Shown: positions 16,489 through 25,870, numbered from the stretch's first letter. The stretch is 64,000 nt of DNA from an uncultured Dorea sp. (GCA_910589275.1 CAJUTH010000012.1:1-64000); one strand, 5' to 3'. Numbers and translations are program-made. The notes: generated by a model not told the origin, from the letters alone.

Positions 16489-17328
16489 TTACTTCACCGC
16501 TCCGGTAATACCTTCCGCGAACTGCTTCTGCAATACGAAGAATACGATCATCGTCGGAACTGAACAGAACAATACGCCCAACATCAAAAGGCCATAGTCT
16601 GTGGTGTAACCAGCCGCCATGTTTGCGATCAGCATCGGCATGGTCTGCGCATTGGTATCCGTCATAATTACCTTCGGCCACAGGTATGCGTTCCATGCAT
16701 TCATAAAGGTGATAACTGCCGCCGCCGCGTAAGTAGACTTCATCATCGGCATATACATGCGGAAGAAAATCTGGATCTCTGTCAGTCCGTCAATCCGCGC
16801 CGCTTCCATAACGTCAACCGGGAAGTTTCTGGAATTCTGACGGAACATCATGATCAAAAACGGCGTGGAGATTGCCGGAAGGATAAAGCCCCATACAGAG
16901 TTCAGTAAATTCATGCCTGCGATCATCTTAAACAAGGGGATCATGGTGGCAACTCCCGGAATCATCATGGCAAGAAGCAGGATGGTAAATACCATATCCT
17001 TTTTCTTGTCATGGTAAAGTTCAAAGCCGAAACCTGCCAGCGAGCAGATCAGCAATGCAATAATCGTCTGTACAAACGCATACAGGAAAGAATTTCCCAT
17101 AGCTCCCCATAAATTTTGTCCGCCTATCAGGTTCTGGAAATTCACTCCCAGATTGCCGCCCGGCAGAATCCGTCCCTGAGCCACATCAAAGGATGTATTC
17201 GTTGCCGCGGAAATCATCCAATAAAATGGGAACACAGAAATAAATGATACAATTGCCAGAAAAATATAAGTCGGAATTAACCGGCGCTGAATCATGCTTC
17301 TATTCTTTTTCTCAGTCACGCGTATCAC
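16489..17328 (-). CDS. Sugar ABC transporter permease, MalG/GanQ type
   Basis: 279 residues, CUT1 family inner-membrane permease with six helices. The EAA loop that docks the ATPase is visible as EAARIDGLTEIQIFFRMYMPMMKS (split here as EAARIDGLTE then MYMPMM, about residues 180-205). It overlaps the partner permease gene by 17 bases. Together with the upstream permease and lipoprotein it forms an importer; no ATPase gene is adjacent, as is usual for CUT1 systems that share a common MsmX-type ATPase. Substrate inferred from neighbours: galacto-oligosaccharides. Confidence 0.93.
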   Translation of the reverse strand: MIRVTEKKNRSMIQRRLIPTYIFLAIVSFISVFPFYWMISAATNTSFDVAQGRILPGGNLGVNFQNLIGGQNLWGAMGNSFLYAFVQTIIALLICSLAGFGFELYHDKKKDMVFTILLLAMMIPGVATMIPLFKMIAGMNLLNSVWGFILPAISTPFLIMMFRQNSRNFPVDVMEAARIDGLTEIQIFFRMYMPMMKSTYAAAAVITFMNAWNAYLWPKVIMTDTNAQTMPMLIANMAAGYTTDYGLLMLGVLFCSVPTMIVFFVLQKQFAEGITGAVK

Positions 17329-18211
17329 CTACTTTCATATTAATTAACGCCAGGACACCTACCATGATAAATACAAAGAACGCCATGGCGGTTGCATATC
17401 CAAAGTTCGCAACGCCGGTACCGAAGGTATTATTGTAAATATAATGCGACATGGTAATGGTCGAGAACGCCGGACCGCCGTTGGTTAAGTTGATGGACTC
17501 GTCAAAGAGCTGCAAGGTACCGTTGATCGACATGATAAAGGTCATGATAATCGTCGGCTTCAAAAGCGGTACGGTAATTCCCCAGAAAGTCTTCCATCCG
17601 TTAGCGCCGTCAATCTTTGCAGCCTCATATACGGAATATTCGATATTCTGCAGGCCGGCCAGATAAAACACCATGTTGTATCCGGTCCATCTCCAGATCA
17701 GCGCAATGATAATAACGGCTTTCGCGCTTGCCGGATTTCCAAGGAAATTATAATTGCTAGATAAGATCCCCAAATTTACAAGGATCGTATTGATCAAACC
17801 TTCCGTTGCAAATAAGGACTTAAAAATCAAAGAATAAGAAACCAGCGCCGTCGCACAGGGAAGGAATACGCAAGTACGGAAAAATCCCTTCAGCTTCAAA
17901 TCTTTGTTATTCAAAAGCTGCGCCAGTAAAATGGCAAGCACCAGCATAATCGGTACCTGAATCGCCAGATACAAAAACGTATTTCCTACGGAACGTAAGA
18001 AAAGCTGATCCGCAAACATTCTGGTATAATTGTAAAAAATCGGGCTCGCCCACTGCATATTCGCGCTGGAGCCGGTCTTCAATGAAGTAATGAATGCGCT
18101 GATCATCGGCCAGAAGCTCATAACCGCGATCATCAGGGTTGCCGGAGCTAAGAATATCCAGCCGGCTCTTGACTGCTTCTGAAGCAGGCTCATTCCTTTT
18201 TTCTTTTCCAC
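17312..18211 (-). CDS. Sugar ABC transporter permease, MalF/GanP type
   Basis: 299 residues, six predicted membrane helices with a long first periplasm-side loop typical of CUT1 MalF-like subunits. The EAA loop reads EAAKIDGANGWKTFWGITVP (about 195-214). The gene lies 85 bases after the binding-protein gene, with a hairpin in the gap, and overlaps the second permease. It pairs with that permease to form the transmembrane channel. Confidence 0.93.
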   Translation of the reverse strand: MEKKKGMSLLQKQSRAGWIFLAPATLMIAVMSFWPMISAFITSLKTGSSANMQWASPIFYNYTRMFADQLFLRSVGNTFLYLAIQVPIMLVLAILLAQLLNNKDLKLKGFFRTCVFLPCATALVSYSLIFKSLFATEGLINTILVNLGILSSNYNFLGNPASAKAVIIIALIWRWTGYNMVFYLAGLQNIEYSVYEAAKIDGANGWKTFWGITVPLLKPTIIMTFIMSINGTLQLFDESINLTNGGPAFSTITMSHYIYNNTFGTGVANFGYATAMAFFVFIMVGVLALINMKVGDTRD

Positions 18212-18237
18212 TAGGATTCCCCCTTCTCAACAGAAAA

Positions 18238-18261
18238 GGGAAAACGGCAAACCGTTTTCCC
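18238..18261 (-). terminator. Hairpin between binding-protein and permease genes
   Basis: Ten-bp arms GGGAAAACGG and CCGTTTTCCC with a CAAA tetraloop. On the minus strand it is followed by TTTTC only, so it probably acts as a partial terminator or 3' stabiliser, giving more binding protein than permease, a common arrangement in sugar ABC operons. Confidence 0.6.
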
Positions 18262-18295
18262 CGTTCGTTTTTTTTATTTTTAATTTTGACCGAAA

Positions 18296-19618
18296 TTAGT
18301 TGCCCATCTCGAAGTTCAACTGATCTTCTGCATTCTTTAACTCTTCGTCAATATCGGCTCCGCCTACGATGTTGATTACGGCTGCGCCAAGCTTCTCACG
18401 GCAGGTATAGTGGTATGGGCTCTGCTCAATCGTCTGTACATGAGATCCCATCTCAGAAATCTGCGCGTAGATCGGAGTATCATTGAAGAAAGCTACGCCC
18501 TCGTTGTAAACTTCAGACTCGCCTGCAGGAATGTAGGTAGAAACAACGCCGCCATCCTTCAGTGCATTGTCATAGGTAACCGTGCTCTTACCAAATGTGT
18601 AAGCAAGGAAATCCTTTGCAAGGTCAACCTTCTTGCAGTTTGCTGTAATGTACAGGGAAGAACCGCCGTTAGAAGCATATCCCTCTTCGCCTGTCAGCGT
18701 AGGCATTGTGGTGATCTCCCATTTTCCGCTGTTAGCTTCTACAGCCTGAATGGTAGGAATAATCCAGTTACCGTTCATAACGCCTGCAACCTGATCGCCC
18801 TGAATTGCCTTATCGGTGTAATCTGACCAGCTATTTGGAAGAAGAAGTATTTCGTCTTTTACCATCTGAACTACCAGTTCAACGATCTCTTTGAGCTTGT
18901 CATTTCCTACGATATATGGCTTGCCATCCTTAAACTGGGAAACGCCTTCCGCCTGCAGCATCATGTACATCAAATCGTTACCGTCGCTGTTCATGCAAAG
19001 GAGCGCTTTGCCGGTCTTCTCTTTTACAGCCTTGCCAACTTCGATGAATTTCTCCCATGTGATTCCCTTCATGTCGTCGATGGTATAATCAGCCTCTTGA
19101 AGAAGGTCTACACGGTAAGCCATAATAACAGTACCGCCGTCTACCGGAACGCCGTCGATGGTAGAGTAGTCAAGCTTCTCTGCATAGAAGTCGTCCCAGT
19201 TGATGTCGATGTCATTGACATCCTGCCATGCATCCGGATAGTCTGCCACATACTTCTGGATCCAGTGATCTTGGAACAGCACCATATCCGGCAGCGTCTC
19301 GTACTTACCTGAGGAAGCCGCTGTGGTAATAGCAGTCTCAACGTCCTGTGAGCCGCCCTGCTCTTTGATATCAAGAACAAAATCAGGATTTACATTCTCC
19401 TTGTAGTCAGCCGCAGCCGCCTCAAGAGCCGGAATGTTGAAGTTCGGATCCCACGCTGCAACAGTCAGTGTGTTCTCGTCGTCACTTGTACCCATCTCTG
19501 CAGCGCCTGCATCCTCGCCGTCACCTGCGTCCCCACCGGTGCTTCCGCCACCGCCGCATGCAGCCAGGGAAAGAACCATGGTACCCGCAAGCAGCATTGA
19601 AATAAGTTTCTTTTTCAT
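18296..19618 (-). CDS. Sugar ABC transporter substrate-binding lipoprotein
   Basis: 440 residues. Signal peptide with lipobox LSLAACGGGG (cleavage before the Cys at about 21), an acidic Gly-rich tether, then a family 1 solute-binding fold (WDPNFNIPALEAAAADYKE; aromatic and acidic sugar-contact residues). It is anchored on the outer face of the membrane and delivers sugar to the two permeases. It is first in its operon, with a TATAAT box at 19723-19728 and an AraC-type operator block just upstream. Galacto-oligosaccharide specificity is inferred from the GH53 and GH2 genes. Confidence 0.93.
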   Translation of the reverse strand: MKKKLISMLLAGTMVLSLAACGGGGSTGGDAGDGEDAGAAEMGTSDDENTLTVAAWDPNFNIPALEAAAADYKENVNPDFVLDIKEQGGSQDVETAITTAASSGKYETLPDMVLFQDHWIQKYVADYPDAWQDVNDIDINWDDFYAEKLDYSTIDGVPVDGGTVIMAYRVDLLQEADYTIDDMKGITWEKFIEVGKAVKEKTGKALLCMNSDGNDLMYMMLQAEGVSQFKDGKPYIVGNDKLKEIVELVVQMVKDEILLLPNSWSDYTDKAIQGDQVAGVMNGNWIIPTIQAVEANSGKWEITTMPTLTGEEGYASNGGSSLYITANCKKVDLAKDFLAYTFGKSTVTYDNALKDGGVVSTYIPAGESEVYNEGVAFFNDTPIYAQISEMGSHVQTIEQSPYHYTCREKLGAAVINIVGGADIDEELKNAEDQLNFEMGN

Positions 19619-19722
19619 TCTCTATGTCCTCCTTTTTTGATCGGCTTATTCGGAAAGAAGTCCGTGATCGTTGTGCAATATGTATAGCATTCTCCTTGTC
19701 CTCTGCCGATTTTCTATGTATA

Positions 19723-19808
19723 ATTATACTTATTTCTCCTTTTCATTGCGTTTATATTCAATCAAAAAATCTGCATTTTCAATCAGGTTTCTTACTTGTG
19801 CACAAAAA
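19723..19808 (-). promoter_or_regulatory. Promoter and putative AraC operator of the sugar ABC operon
   Basis: Minus-strand TATAAT at 19728-19723 lacks a good -35. From 28 bases upstream a block at 19756-19808 matches, without gaps and at about 42 of 53 positions, a block upstream of the AraC regulator gene (22354-22406). Its core is ATTCAATCA, one variable base, AAAATCTGCATTTTCAA; a second conserved part is TGCACAAAAA. A weak -35 abutted by a conserved site is the classic AraC-activator layout. The distal part overlaps the last codons of the 170-residue gene. Confidence 0.6.
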
Positions 19809-20304
19809 CATTCTGAGGATTTATGCGTTTCATAGCCTGAAGCATATCCTCGTCCAAGTCAAGAAGCAGCTTGATCTTCTTTCTATTCTCCAGAATGATC
19901 ATCGTGTAGTAGGGAATTTCCGGCTCGTAAGAAGTGTAGTCGTATTTGGGGATTTTTTCTGTTCCGCCCTTTAACCGATACTTCGCCACCGCCTCATGCC
20001 AATTGGGCGCAACCACCTCCATCTGTTTCAGATCCAGCTCATGCGCCTCCTTGCGGCGGCGTTTTGCATGGATTACCGTAACCGTAAACTTATTTCCCTC
20101 CATCGTATATTCATAATCCTTCACACTGTACGCTTCATAGAGAAAATACATGCCCGCCGTAAGAAGCGCCAAAAGCATCATTCCCCGGTCGAATGCGATT
20201 CCCATCAGCAGGAAAAGCACGCACAGCACGATCATCGTCTTTGTCAGAACCTTCGTAGAAGTCTTAACCCTTCTGTGAACCTGTTTTACCATCTTATAAT
20301 CCAT
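19792..20304 (-). CDS. Hypothetical membrane protein, two N-terminal helices
   Basis: 170 residues. Basic N-terminus (HRRVKTSTKVLTK), two membrane helices at about 22-55, then a soluble domain of alternating beta strands (DYEYTMEGNKFTVTVIHAKRRRKE; YYTMIILENRKKIKLLLDLDED) that resembles a PH-like barrel. Function unknown. It follows two AraC regulator genes on the same strand with only six bases of spacing, so it belongs to their transcript; its 3' end is overlaid by the operator of the next operon. A sensory or accessory role in the sugar locus is possible but unsupported. Confidence 0.75.
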   Translation of the reverse strand: MDYKMVKQVHRRVKTSTKVLTKTMIVLCVLFLLMGIAFDRGMMLLALLTAGMYFLYEAYSVKDYEYTMEGNKFTVTVIHAKRRRKEAHELDLKQMEVVAPNWHEAVAKYRLKGGTEKIPKYDYTSYEPEIPYYTMIILENRKKIKLLLDLDEDMLQAMKRINPQNVFVHK

Positions 20305-20310
20305 AAACTC

Positions 20311-21243
20311 CTACCATCCTTTCAATGCGCTGATCTTAAAGTCCAGCATCTTTCCGGCATAGTTATCCGGGGAGCGTTTCCACTGATACGGCGTCATCCC
20401 CAGCATCCGCTTAAAATTCCGGTTGAAGGTGGACACATTGCCGTATCCCACCCGGTAAGCCACCTCCTCCATGGTTGCATGGCTTTTTAGGAGCAGCCTG
20501 CTGGCCTCATGGATACGGACCACATTCACATGGTCGTTGGGCGTCATATTCATGCACTCCTGAAAAATCCGCCGGAAATGGCTCTCGCTGATATTGCACA
20601 CTCTGGCCAGATCCCGGATCCGGATCTCTTCATTATAATGCTCCTTCACATAGGCAAGAGCCGGCGCAATCTGAAAGCTCCTCGGACTTTTTCTGGGCAT
20701 CTCTCCTTTAATATTGTGTATCCGCAAAAGCTCCACCACAAATGCCTGCAGAAGTCCTTTTATCTTTTCCCGGTACATATAAGCCTTCCGGTCGCACTCC
20801 TCTCTGATCTCTAAAATCGTATTGCTGATCCGAGCCTGCTCTTTCTGATTAAAAAACAGAGCCGTTTCATTTAACACATTCTGGATATATTCCGGATCCA
20901 GCTTGTTGAATGATATTTCCTTCATATCCTGAAGCACGCTGTCTATATCAAAATACATCCATTCCCAAAAGGCCGTCGTTCCTGAATCTGATAGATTCGT
21001 ATGGGGACAGTTCGGCGGAATGATCGTAATGCACCCGCTCTCGAATATTTCCACATGATCGCGCAGCACGCTCTTTCCATGTCCTTCATAGCAGATGCCG
21101 ATCTCCATGTAATTATGAAAATGATGATCTGTTATATCTTCCCCATAAGGCCTTCTCCACTCGTCGCCCAAGAGAGCAAGCACTTGGTCATTGGGTCCCA
21201 TCTCATAATACCTGAACTGCAGTTTCGGTTTCTTTTTTGCCAT
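20311..21243 (-). CDS. AraC-family transcriptional regulator with cupin domain
   Basis: 310 residues. N-terminal cupin-like sensor domain (DHHFHNYMEIGICYEGHGKS, a His-rich strand, residues 40-60) and a C-terminal pair of helix-turn-helices (IRDLARVCNISESHFRRIFQ and MEEVAYRVGYGNVSTFNRNF regions). Ligand probably a sugar. It lies 17 bases after the other AraC gene and 6 bases before the 170-residue membrane protein. Either regulator could recognise the operator shared by this operon and the ABC operon. Confidence 0.92.
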   Translation of the reverse strand: MAKKKPKLQFRYYEMGPNDQVLALLGDEWRRPYGEDITDHHFHNYMEIGICYEGHGKSVLRDHVEIFESGCITIIPPNCPHTNLSDSGTTAFWEWMYFDIDSVLQDMKEISFNKLDPEYIQNVLNETALFFNQKEQARISNTILEIREECDRKAYMYREKIKGLLQAFVVELLRIHNIKGEMPRKSPRSFQIAPALAYVKEHYNEEIRIRDLARVCNISESHFRRIFQECMNMTPNDHVNVVRIHEASRLLLKSHATMEEVAYRVGYGNVSTFNRNFKRMLGMTPYQWKRSPDNYAGKMLDFKISALKGW

Positions 21244-21260
21244 GATGCATCTCCTTCCTC

Positions 21261-22097
21261 TTATGTCTGAGACTGCAGCCCCCGGTACTCTGACGGCGTA
21301 CAGCTCTTGTATTTTTTAAACACCTTTGAGAAATACAGATTGTCTTCAAATCCCACGGAATGAGCAATACTCCCTACCGGAAGATCCGTCTGGTTCAAGA
21401 GCTGGCATGCCTGTCCAATCCGGTACTTCAGCAGATACTCCTTGGGAGACTGGTTCATCGCCCCCTGAAACAGCCGAAACAGATAGCTTCTGCTGATACC
21501 GGTATATCCGGCCACATCCTCCACTGTGATCGGATAGGAATACTGCTCTTCAATATACTGCCTTGCTCTTTCCACATAATCTGCCTGAAGATTTGCGGAC
21601 TTCTTCTCTCTTCTGGAATGCTTCATCAAAAAACCCATCAGTGAATAGAGGGCTCCCGTCATAGAAACCGCGTCCTGAAAGGTATTGCCATTGGCCTCGT
21701 ACACCGCCCGCAGCTTATTAAACAGCTCTTCGCTGATCTCCGATTGGTTGATTACAGGATTCTCCCGTGAAAAATCTGTATTTACAATCATAGAATACGC
21801 ATCATTGCCTGCGAATCCTACCCATGCATATTCCCATGGTTCTTCCCTGTCCGCCTGATAGCTGGATTCTATCTGCGGAAACAAAAGAAAGGTATCCCCC
21901 GTCTTCAGATGGTATTCTTTTCCTTCCATCCGATAACGTCCTCTGCCGCGGATAATATGGTGCAACAGATAGTGATCCCGTACTCCCGGTCCCCACTGGT
22001 AGCTCGGATGGCATTTTTCATATCCTGCATTATATACTGATAAAGCGCTTAACTGCCTAACCGACGCGTAATAGGCATATCTGTATGTATCCGGCAT
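21261..22097 (-). CDS. AraC-family transcriptional regulator
   Basis: 278 residues. N-terminal AraC-type sensor domain (HHIIRGRGRYRMEGKEYHLKTGD region, residues 45-70) and C-terminal double helix-turn-helix (VEDVAGYTGISRSYLFRLFQ; VGSIAHSVGFEDNLYFSKVF). Start 22097 is chosen for the six-base spacing from AAGGAGG; an ATG three bases upstream is also possible. First gene of the regulator operon, divergent from the beta-galactosidase gene, with a leader of about 215 bases. Likely local regulator of galactoside use, as with similar AraC genes beside GH2 enzymes. Confidence 0.92.
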   Translation of the reverse strand: MPDTYRYAYYASVRQLSALSVYNAGYEKCHPSYQWGPGVRDHYLLHHIIRGRGRYRMEGKEYHLKTGDTFLLFPQIESSYQADREEPWEYAWVGFAGNDAYSMIVNTDFSRENPVINQSEISEELFNKLRAVYEANGNTFQDAVSMTGALYSLMGFLMKHSRREKKSANLQADYVERARQYIEEQYSYPITVEDVAGYTGISRSYLFRLFQGAMNQSPKEYLLKYRIGQACQLLNQTDLPVGSIAHSVGFEDNLYFSKVFKKYKSCTPSEYRGLQSQT

Positions 22098-22289
22098 CAT
22101 GTACCTCCTTTCGCATGTACATCTGAAATAAGATATATTTTGGGAGCATCCTGAGAACAGGTTATTTTCAAGTCCGGAAATGACTGACAACCAGAATGTG
22201 CAGGGGCGCTCCTATTGGATACTCAATCACATAAACCTATTAACATGCATAGGATCCACTCCTTTTTCCATAGATTATATATGTATACT

Positions 22290-22312
22290 TAACGGACTGC
22301 TTGTGTCCGTTA
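22290..22312. promoter_or_regulatory. Palindrome at the regulator transcription start
   Basis: TAACGGAC (22290-22297) and GTCCGTTA (22305-22312) are perfect inverted repeats around seven bases, centred where transcription from the -10 at 22325-22320 should start. Related CGGA...TCCG elements occur at 22475-22488 and 19651-19664. Could be a repressor site or a 5' leader hairpin. Confidence 0.45.
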
Positions 22313-22319
22313 TGGTATG

Positions 22320-22406
22320 ATTATACTGATTTACAATTTTATAATGTGGTTACATTCAATCAGAAAATCTGCATTTTCAACTATTAACCTTATTTATGCA
22401 CAAAAA
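22320..22406 (-). promoter_or_regulatory. Promoter and shared operator of the AraC regulator operon
   Basis: Minus-strand TATAAT at 22325-22320; 29 bases upstream begins the block 22354-22406, the second copy of the operator found at 19756-19808 with the same internal spacing. The remaining part of the 22098-22643 gap is the leader of the regulator and of the divergent beta-galactosidase gene; I found no confident promoter for the latter and no other gene in the gap. Confidence 0.6.
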
Positions 22407-22643
22407 AACAAAGAAGTTTCTGTGCTTATCAGCCAGAAGCGGCTTTCGAATAAATGCCGGCTGTTTCCATTATGCGGAAAGCAGTCCGCAGCAGCTCTAT
22501 GCAACATTTTTCCATATCTTTGCACCTATTTTATATTGAATATTTCATACCGCCGCCACATAATAGGGTTAACAGAACGAAATGAAATGAAAATAAGGAA
22601 TTCTGCCGCCGCTTCATACGGCAGATTCCGCAGGAGGTTAGCA

Positions 22644-25600
22644 ATGTTTGACTACAACAAAATTAAAGACATTACATTTTTCAAAGAACATGTACTGCCG
22701 GCTCATTCCGATCATGTATATTTCCCAGATGAGCCGTCCTTGAGGGCCGGAGAAAATCCCTTCCGCCATTCCTTGAACGGCATCTGGAAATTCTCCTATG
22801 GACGTAATCTGGATGAAACAATAGAAGGCTTTGAAGGGCTGGATTTCAACTGCAGAAACTGGAGCGAGATCCGCGTACCCACCCATATCCAGATGGAAGG
22901 CTATGACGTTCCGGCATATGTAAACACTCAGTATCCATGGGACGGCAGAGAAGATATCTGGGACGGCGAAATTCCCTCAGAATTTAACCCCACAGCCAGC
23001 TATGTGAAATATTTCCATGTGCCGGAGCATATGCGGGGACAGGCTTTATACATTTCCTTCCAAGGTGTGGAAAGCGGCATGGCGCTGTGGTTAAACGGCC
23101 AGTATGTGGGCTACAGCGAAGACAGCTTTACTCCCTCCGATTTTAACCTGACGCCTTACCTTGTGGATGGTGAAAATAAACTGGCTCTTCAAGTATACAA
23201 ATGGACCAGCGGAAGCTGGGCGGAGGATCAGGATTTTTACCGTTTCTCCGGTATTTTCCGCGATGTATACCTTTATACAAAACCTGCGGTACACATCGAC
23301 GACTTAAAGGTTCAGGCCCTTTTAGACGACACATACACAAAAGGAGAACTGAAAATTGATATCAAAGCGCAGGGTGCGGGGAACGTCCGGATGGTGCTTT
23401 CCGAAATGCCTCTGTACCGTTTTCCGGGAAGCACGATTACCGATTTAAGCGAAGATTTAAATAAAGAATTTGCGAAAGCAGAATTTGCGCTTTCAGAAGG
23501 AAAAGGACAGCTTACCCTCCCTGTAGAGGGAATGAAGCTATGGAGCGCTGAGGAACCTAATCTGTATGAACTGCTGCTTACAGTTCTGGACGATGAGGGA
23601 CATGTAACCGAGGTGATTGCCGAGGGCGTCGGCTTCCGCCGCTTTGAGATGAAAGACCGTCTGATGTGCCTGAATGGAAAAAGGATTGTATTCAAGGGCG
23701 CAAACCGGCACGAATTCAGCTCCAAAGCCGGACGCGTACCCCAAGCCGACGAGCTTCTGCTGGATATCGTAACCATGAAGCGCTACAATATCAACGCCAT
23801 CCGTACCTGCCATTACCCGAATGATTCCCCCTTGTACCGTCTGTGCGACGTATACGGGCTGTATCTCATAGACGAAACCAACATGGAAACCCACGGCTCT
23901 TGGGACGCCGTCATGCGGGGCGGCGGCTGCGAGCTTGCAATTCCAGGCGATAAGCCCCAGTGGGAGGCCGCACTCCTAGACCGCGTCAACTCCATTTACC
24001 AGCGGGATAAGAACCACCCTTCCATCCTGATCTGGTCCTGCGGCAATGAATCCTACGGCGGATCTGTAATCAAAAAAATGTCGGATAAATTCCGGGCGCT
24101 GGACGATACCAGACTGGTGCACTACGAAGGTGTCTTCCAAGACCGGCGCTACAATGACACCAGCGACATGGAAAGCCAGATGTATACTCCGGTTTCCACC
24201 ATCAAATCATTTCTTTCCAAGCACCGGGATAAGCCGTTTATCTGCTGCGAATACGCCCACGCCATGGGAAATTCCTGCGGCGCTATGCACAAATATACAG
24301 ATCTGACCGATACCGATCCCTTATATCAAGGCGGATTTATCTGGGACTATATCGATCAGACCATTACAAAAAAAGACCGCTACGGCAGAGAATTTCAAGC
24401 CTACGGCGGTGATTTCGGCGAGCGGCCCACAGACTATAACTTCAGCGCCAACGGCATCGTGTACGGCGCAGACCGCGCTCCGTCGCCGAAAATGCAGGAG
24501 GTAAAGTTCAACTATCAGAACATTACAGCAGAAACCAGAAAGGATACGGTTCTGGTAAAAAATAAAAACCTCTTTGTAAATACGAACGCCTACCGCTGCG
24601 TCGTTACCCTTGCCAGAAACGGGGTTCTAATCAAACAGGCCGAACTTCCGACTGCTGTACCGCCGCTGTCTGAGCAGGAATATGCGCTTCCAATCGCCGC
24701 GCCAGTGCAGCCGGGAGAATACACCGTAACGGTATCCTTCCGCCTGAAGACAGACACCCTCTGGGCGGATGCCGGCCATGAAATTGCATTCGGACAGCAT
24801 GTTTATACAATTTCTGAGAACACCGCCCAAAAAGGCTATCAGTGCCGCAAACCGGTCAAGGTCATCAAAGGCAAGGTCAATATCGGCATAAAGGGCGAGA
24901 ACTTCGACGCGCTGTTTTCCTACCTGTCCGGAGGACTGGTTTCCTACCGCTACGGCGGCGTAGAGATGATCGAGGGCATCCCGAAGCCGAATTTCTGGAG
25001 AGCTCCGGTAGATAATGACGAGGGAAACGGTATGCCGATGGTCTACGGCCAGTGGAAGCTTGCAAGCCTCTATCTGTCTCACAAGAGCTTCATCGCTCCA
25101 AAGCAGGAAGGCTACGACCCGGGCGACCCCAAACTGGAGGTTCATAAGACACATGCTTCCGTCACCTACAGCTATGTACTTCCCACCGCTCCCGCTACTT
25201 ACTGTCAGGTAAGATACACGGTATACGGCGACGGAACGATTGAGACAACCTTGATCCATGATCCGATAAAAGAATTGGCAGATATGCCGGAATTTGGTAT
25301 GATCATGAAGATCAATGCCGATTATAACCAGTTAGAATGGTACGGCATGGGACCTGAAGAAACTTACGCAGACCGCTGCATGGGCGCGAAGCTTGGTATT
25401 TACCGAAATCAGGTATCCGACAATGTAGCAGATTACATTGTTCCCCAGGAAACCGGCAATAAAGTCGGCGTCCGCTGGGCAAAGGTCACCGATAAACGAG
25501 GGCGGGGACTGCTTTTTGAGGGAGACAGCATGAGCTTCTCCGCTCTTCCATGGACGCCCCATGAAATGGAAAATGCGCGTCATCCTTATGAGCTGCCGCA

Positions 25601-25742
25601 GATACATTACACGGTCATCCGGGCAGCTATGATGCAGATGGGAATTGCCGGAGACGATAGCTGGGGATCGCCGACCCATCCGGAATATCTGATTCATGCG
25701 GATAAACGGTTAGAATTTACTTTCCGTTTTCGAGGAATTTAA
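22644..25742 (+). CDS. lacZ: Beta-galactosidase, GH2 (large LacZ type)
   Basis: 1032 residues, close to the length of classic LacZ. Order: jelly-roll sugar-binding domain (about 45-215), immunoglobulin-like domain, TIM barrel with acid/base Glu469 in CGNESYGG and nucleophile Glu536 in CCEYAHAMGNS, second immunoglobulin-like domain, and the C-terminal beta-galactosidase small-chain domain (750-1030). No signal peptide, so cytoplasmic. Start 22644 has AGGAGG seven bases before it; the frame is open upstream but without a ribosome site. Divergent from the AraC operon. It should release galactose from oligosaccharides shortened by the GH53 enzyme. Confidence 0.95.
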   Translation: MFDYNKIKDITFFKEHVLPAHSDHVYFPDEPSLRAGENPFRHSLNGIWKFSYGRNLDETIEGFEGLDFNCRNWSEIRVPTHIQMEGYDVPAYVNTQYPWDGREDIWDGEIPSEFNPTASYVKYFHVPEHMRGQALYISFQGVESGMALWLNGQYVGYSEDSFTPSDFNLTPYLVDGENKLALQVYKWTSGSWAEDQDFYRFSGIFRDVYLYTKPAVHIDDLKVQALLDDTYTKGELKIDIKAQGAGNVRMVLSEMPLYRFPGSTITDLSEDLNKEFAKAEFALSEGKGQLTLPVEGMKLWSAEEPNLYELLLTVLDDEGHVTEVIAEGVGFRRFEMKDRLMCLNGKRIVFKGANRHEFSSKAGRVPQADELLLDIVTMKRYNINAIRTCHYPNDSPLYRLCDVYGLYLIDETNMETHGSWDAVMRGGGCELAIPGDKPQWEAALLDRVNSIYQRDKNHPSILIWSCGNESYGGSVIKKMSDKFRALDDTRLVHYEGVFQDRRYNDTSDMESQMYTPVSTIKSFLSKHRDKPFICCEYAHAMGNSCGAMHKYTDLTDTDPLYQGGFIWDYIDQTITKKDRYGREFQAYGGDFGERPTDYNFSANGIVYGADRAPSPKMQEVKFNYQNITAETRKDTVLVKNKNLFVNTNAYRCVVTLARNGVLIKQAELPTAVPPLSEQEYALPIAAPVQPGEYTVTVSFRLKTDTLWADAGHEIAFGQHVYTISENTAQKGYQCRKPVKVIKGKVNIGIKGENFDALFSYLSGGLVSYRYGGVEMIEGIPKPNFWRAPVDNDEGNGMPMVYGQWKLASLYLSHKSFIAPKQEGYDPGDPKLEVHKTHASVTYSYVLPTAPATYCQVRYTVYGDGTIETTLIHDPIKELADMPEFGMIMKINADYNQLEWYGMGPEETYADRCMGAKLGIYRNQVSDNVADYIVPQETGNKVGVRWAKVTDKRGRGLLFEGDSMSFSALPWTPHEMENARHPYELPQIHYTVIRAAMMQMGIAGDDSWGSPTHPEYLIHADKRLEFTFRFRGI

Positions 25743-25789
25743 GAAGAACGCCACCGAGGTCAAAAGACCTTATCCCTAACATTATGAAT

Positions 25790-25839
25790 AAAATAAGGGA
25801 AGACCAGCGCTATATTTGCCGCCGGCCTTCCCTTATTTT
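25790..25839. terminator. Bidirectional terminator
   Basis: Arms AAAATAAGGGAAG (25790-25802) and CTTCCCTTATTTT (25827-25839), 13 bp perfect, with A-runs on one side and T-runs on the other. It serves the convergent beta-galactosidase and AI-2E-type genes. Confidence 0.85.
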
Positions 25840-25870
25840 CTTATCATTCATGACCTAAAAAGCAATACGC

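Noticed and set aside
22317..22643. N-terminal extension of beta-galactosidase
   Set aside because: Covers the divergent control region; LacZ homology begins at 22644, which has AGGAGG.
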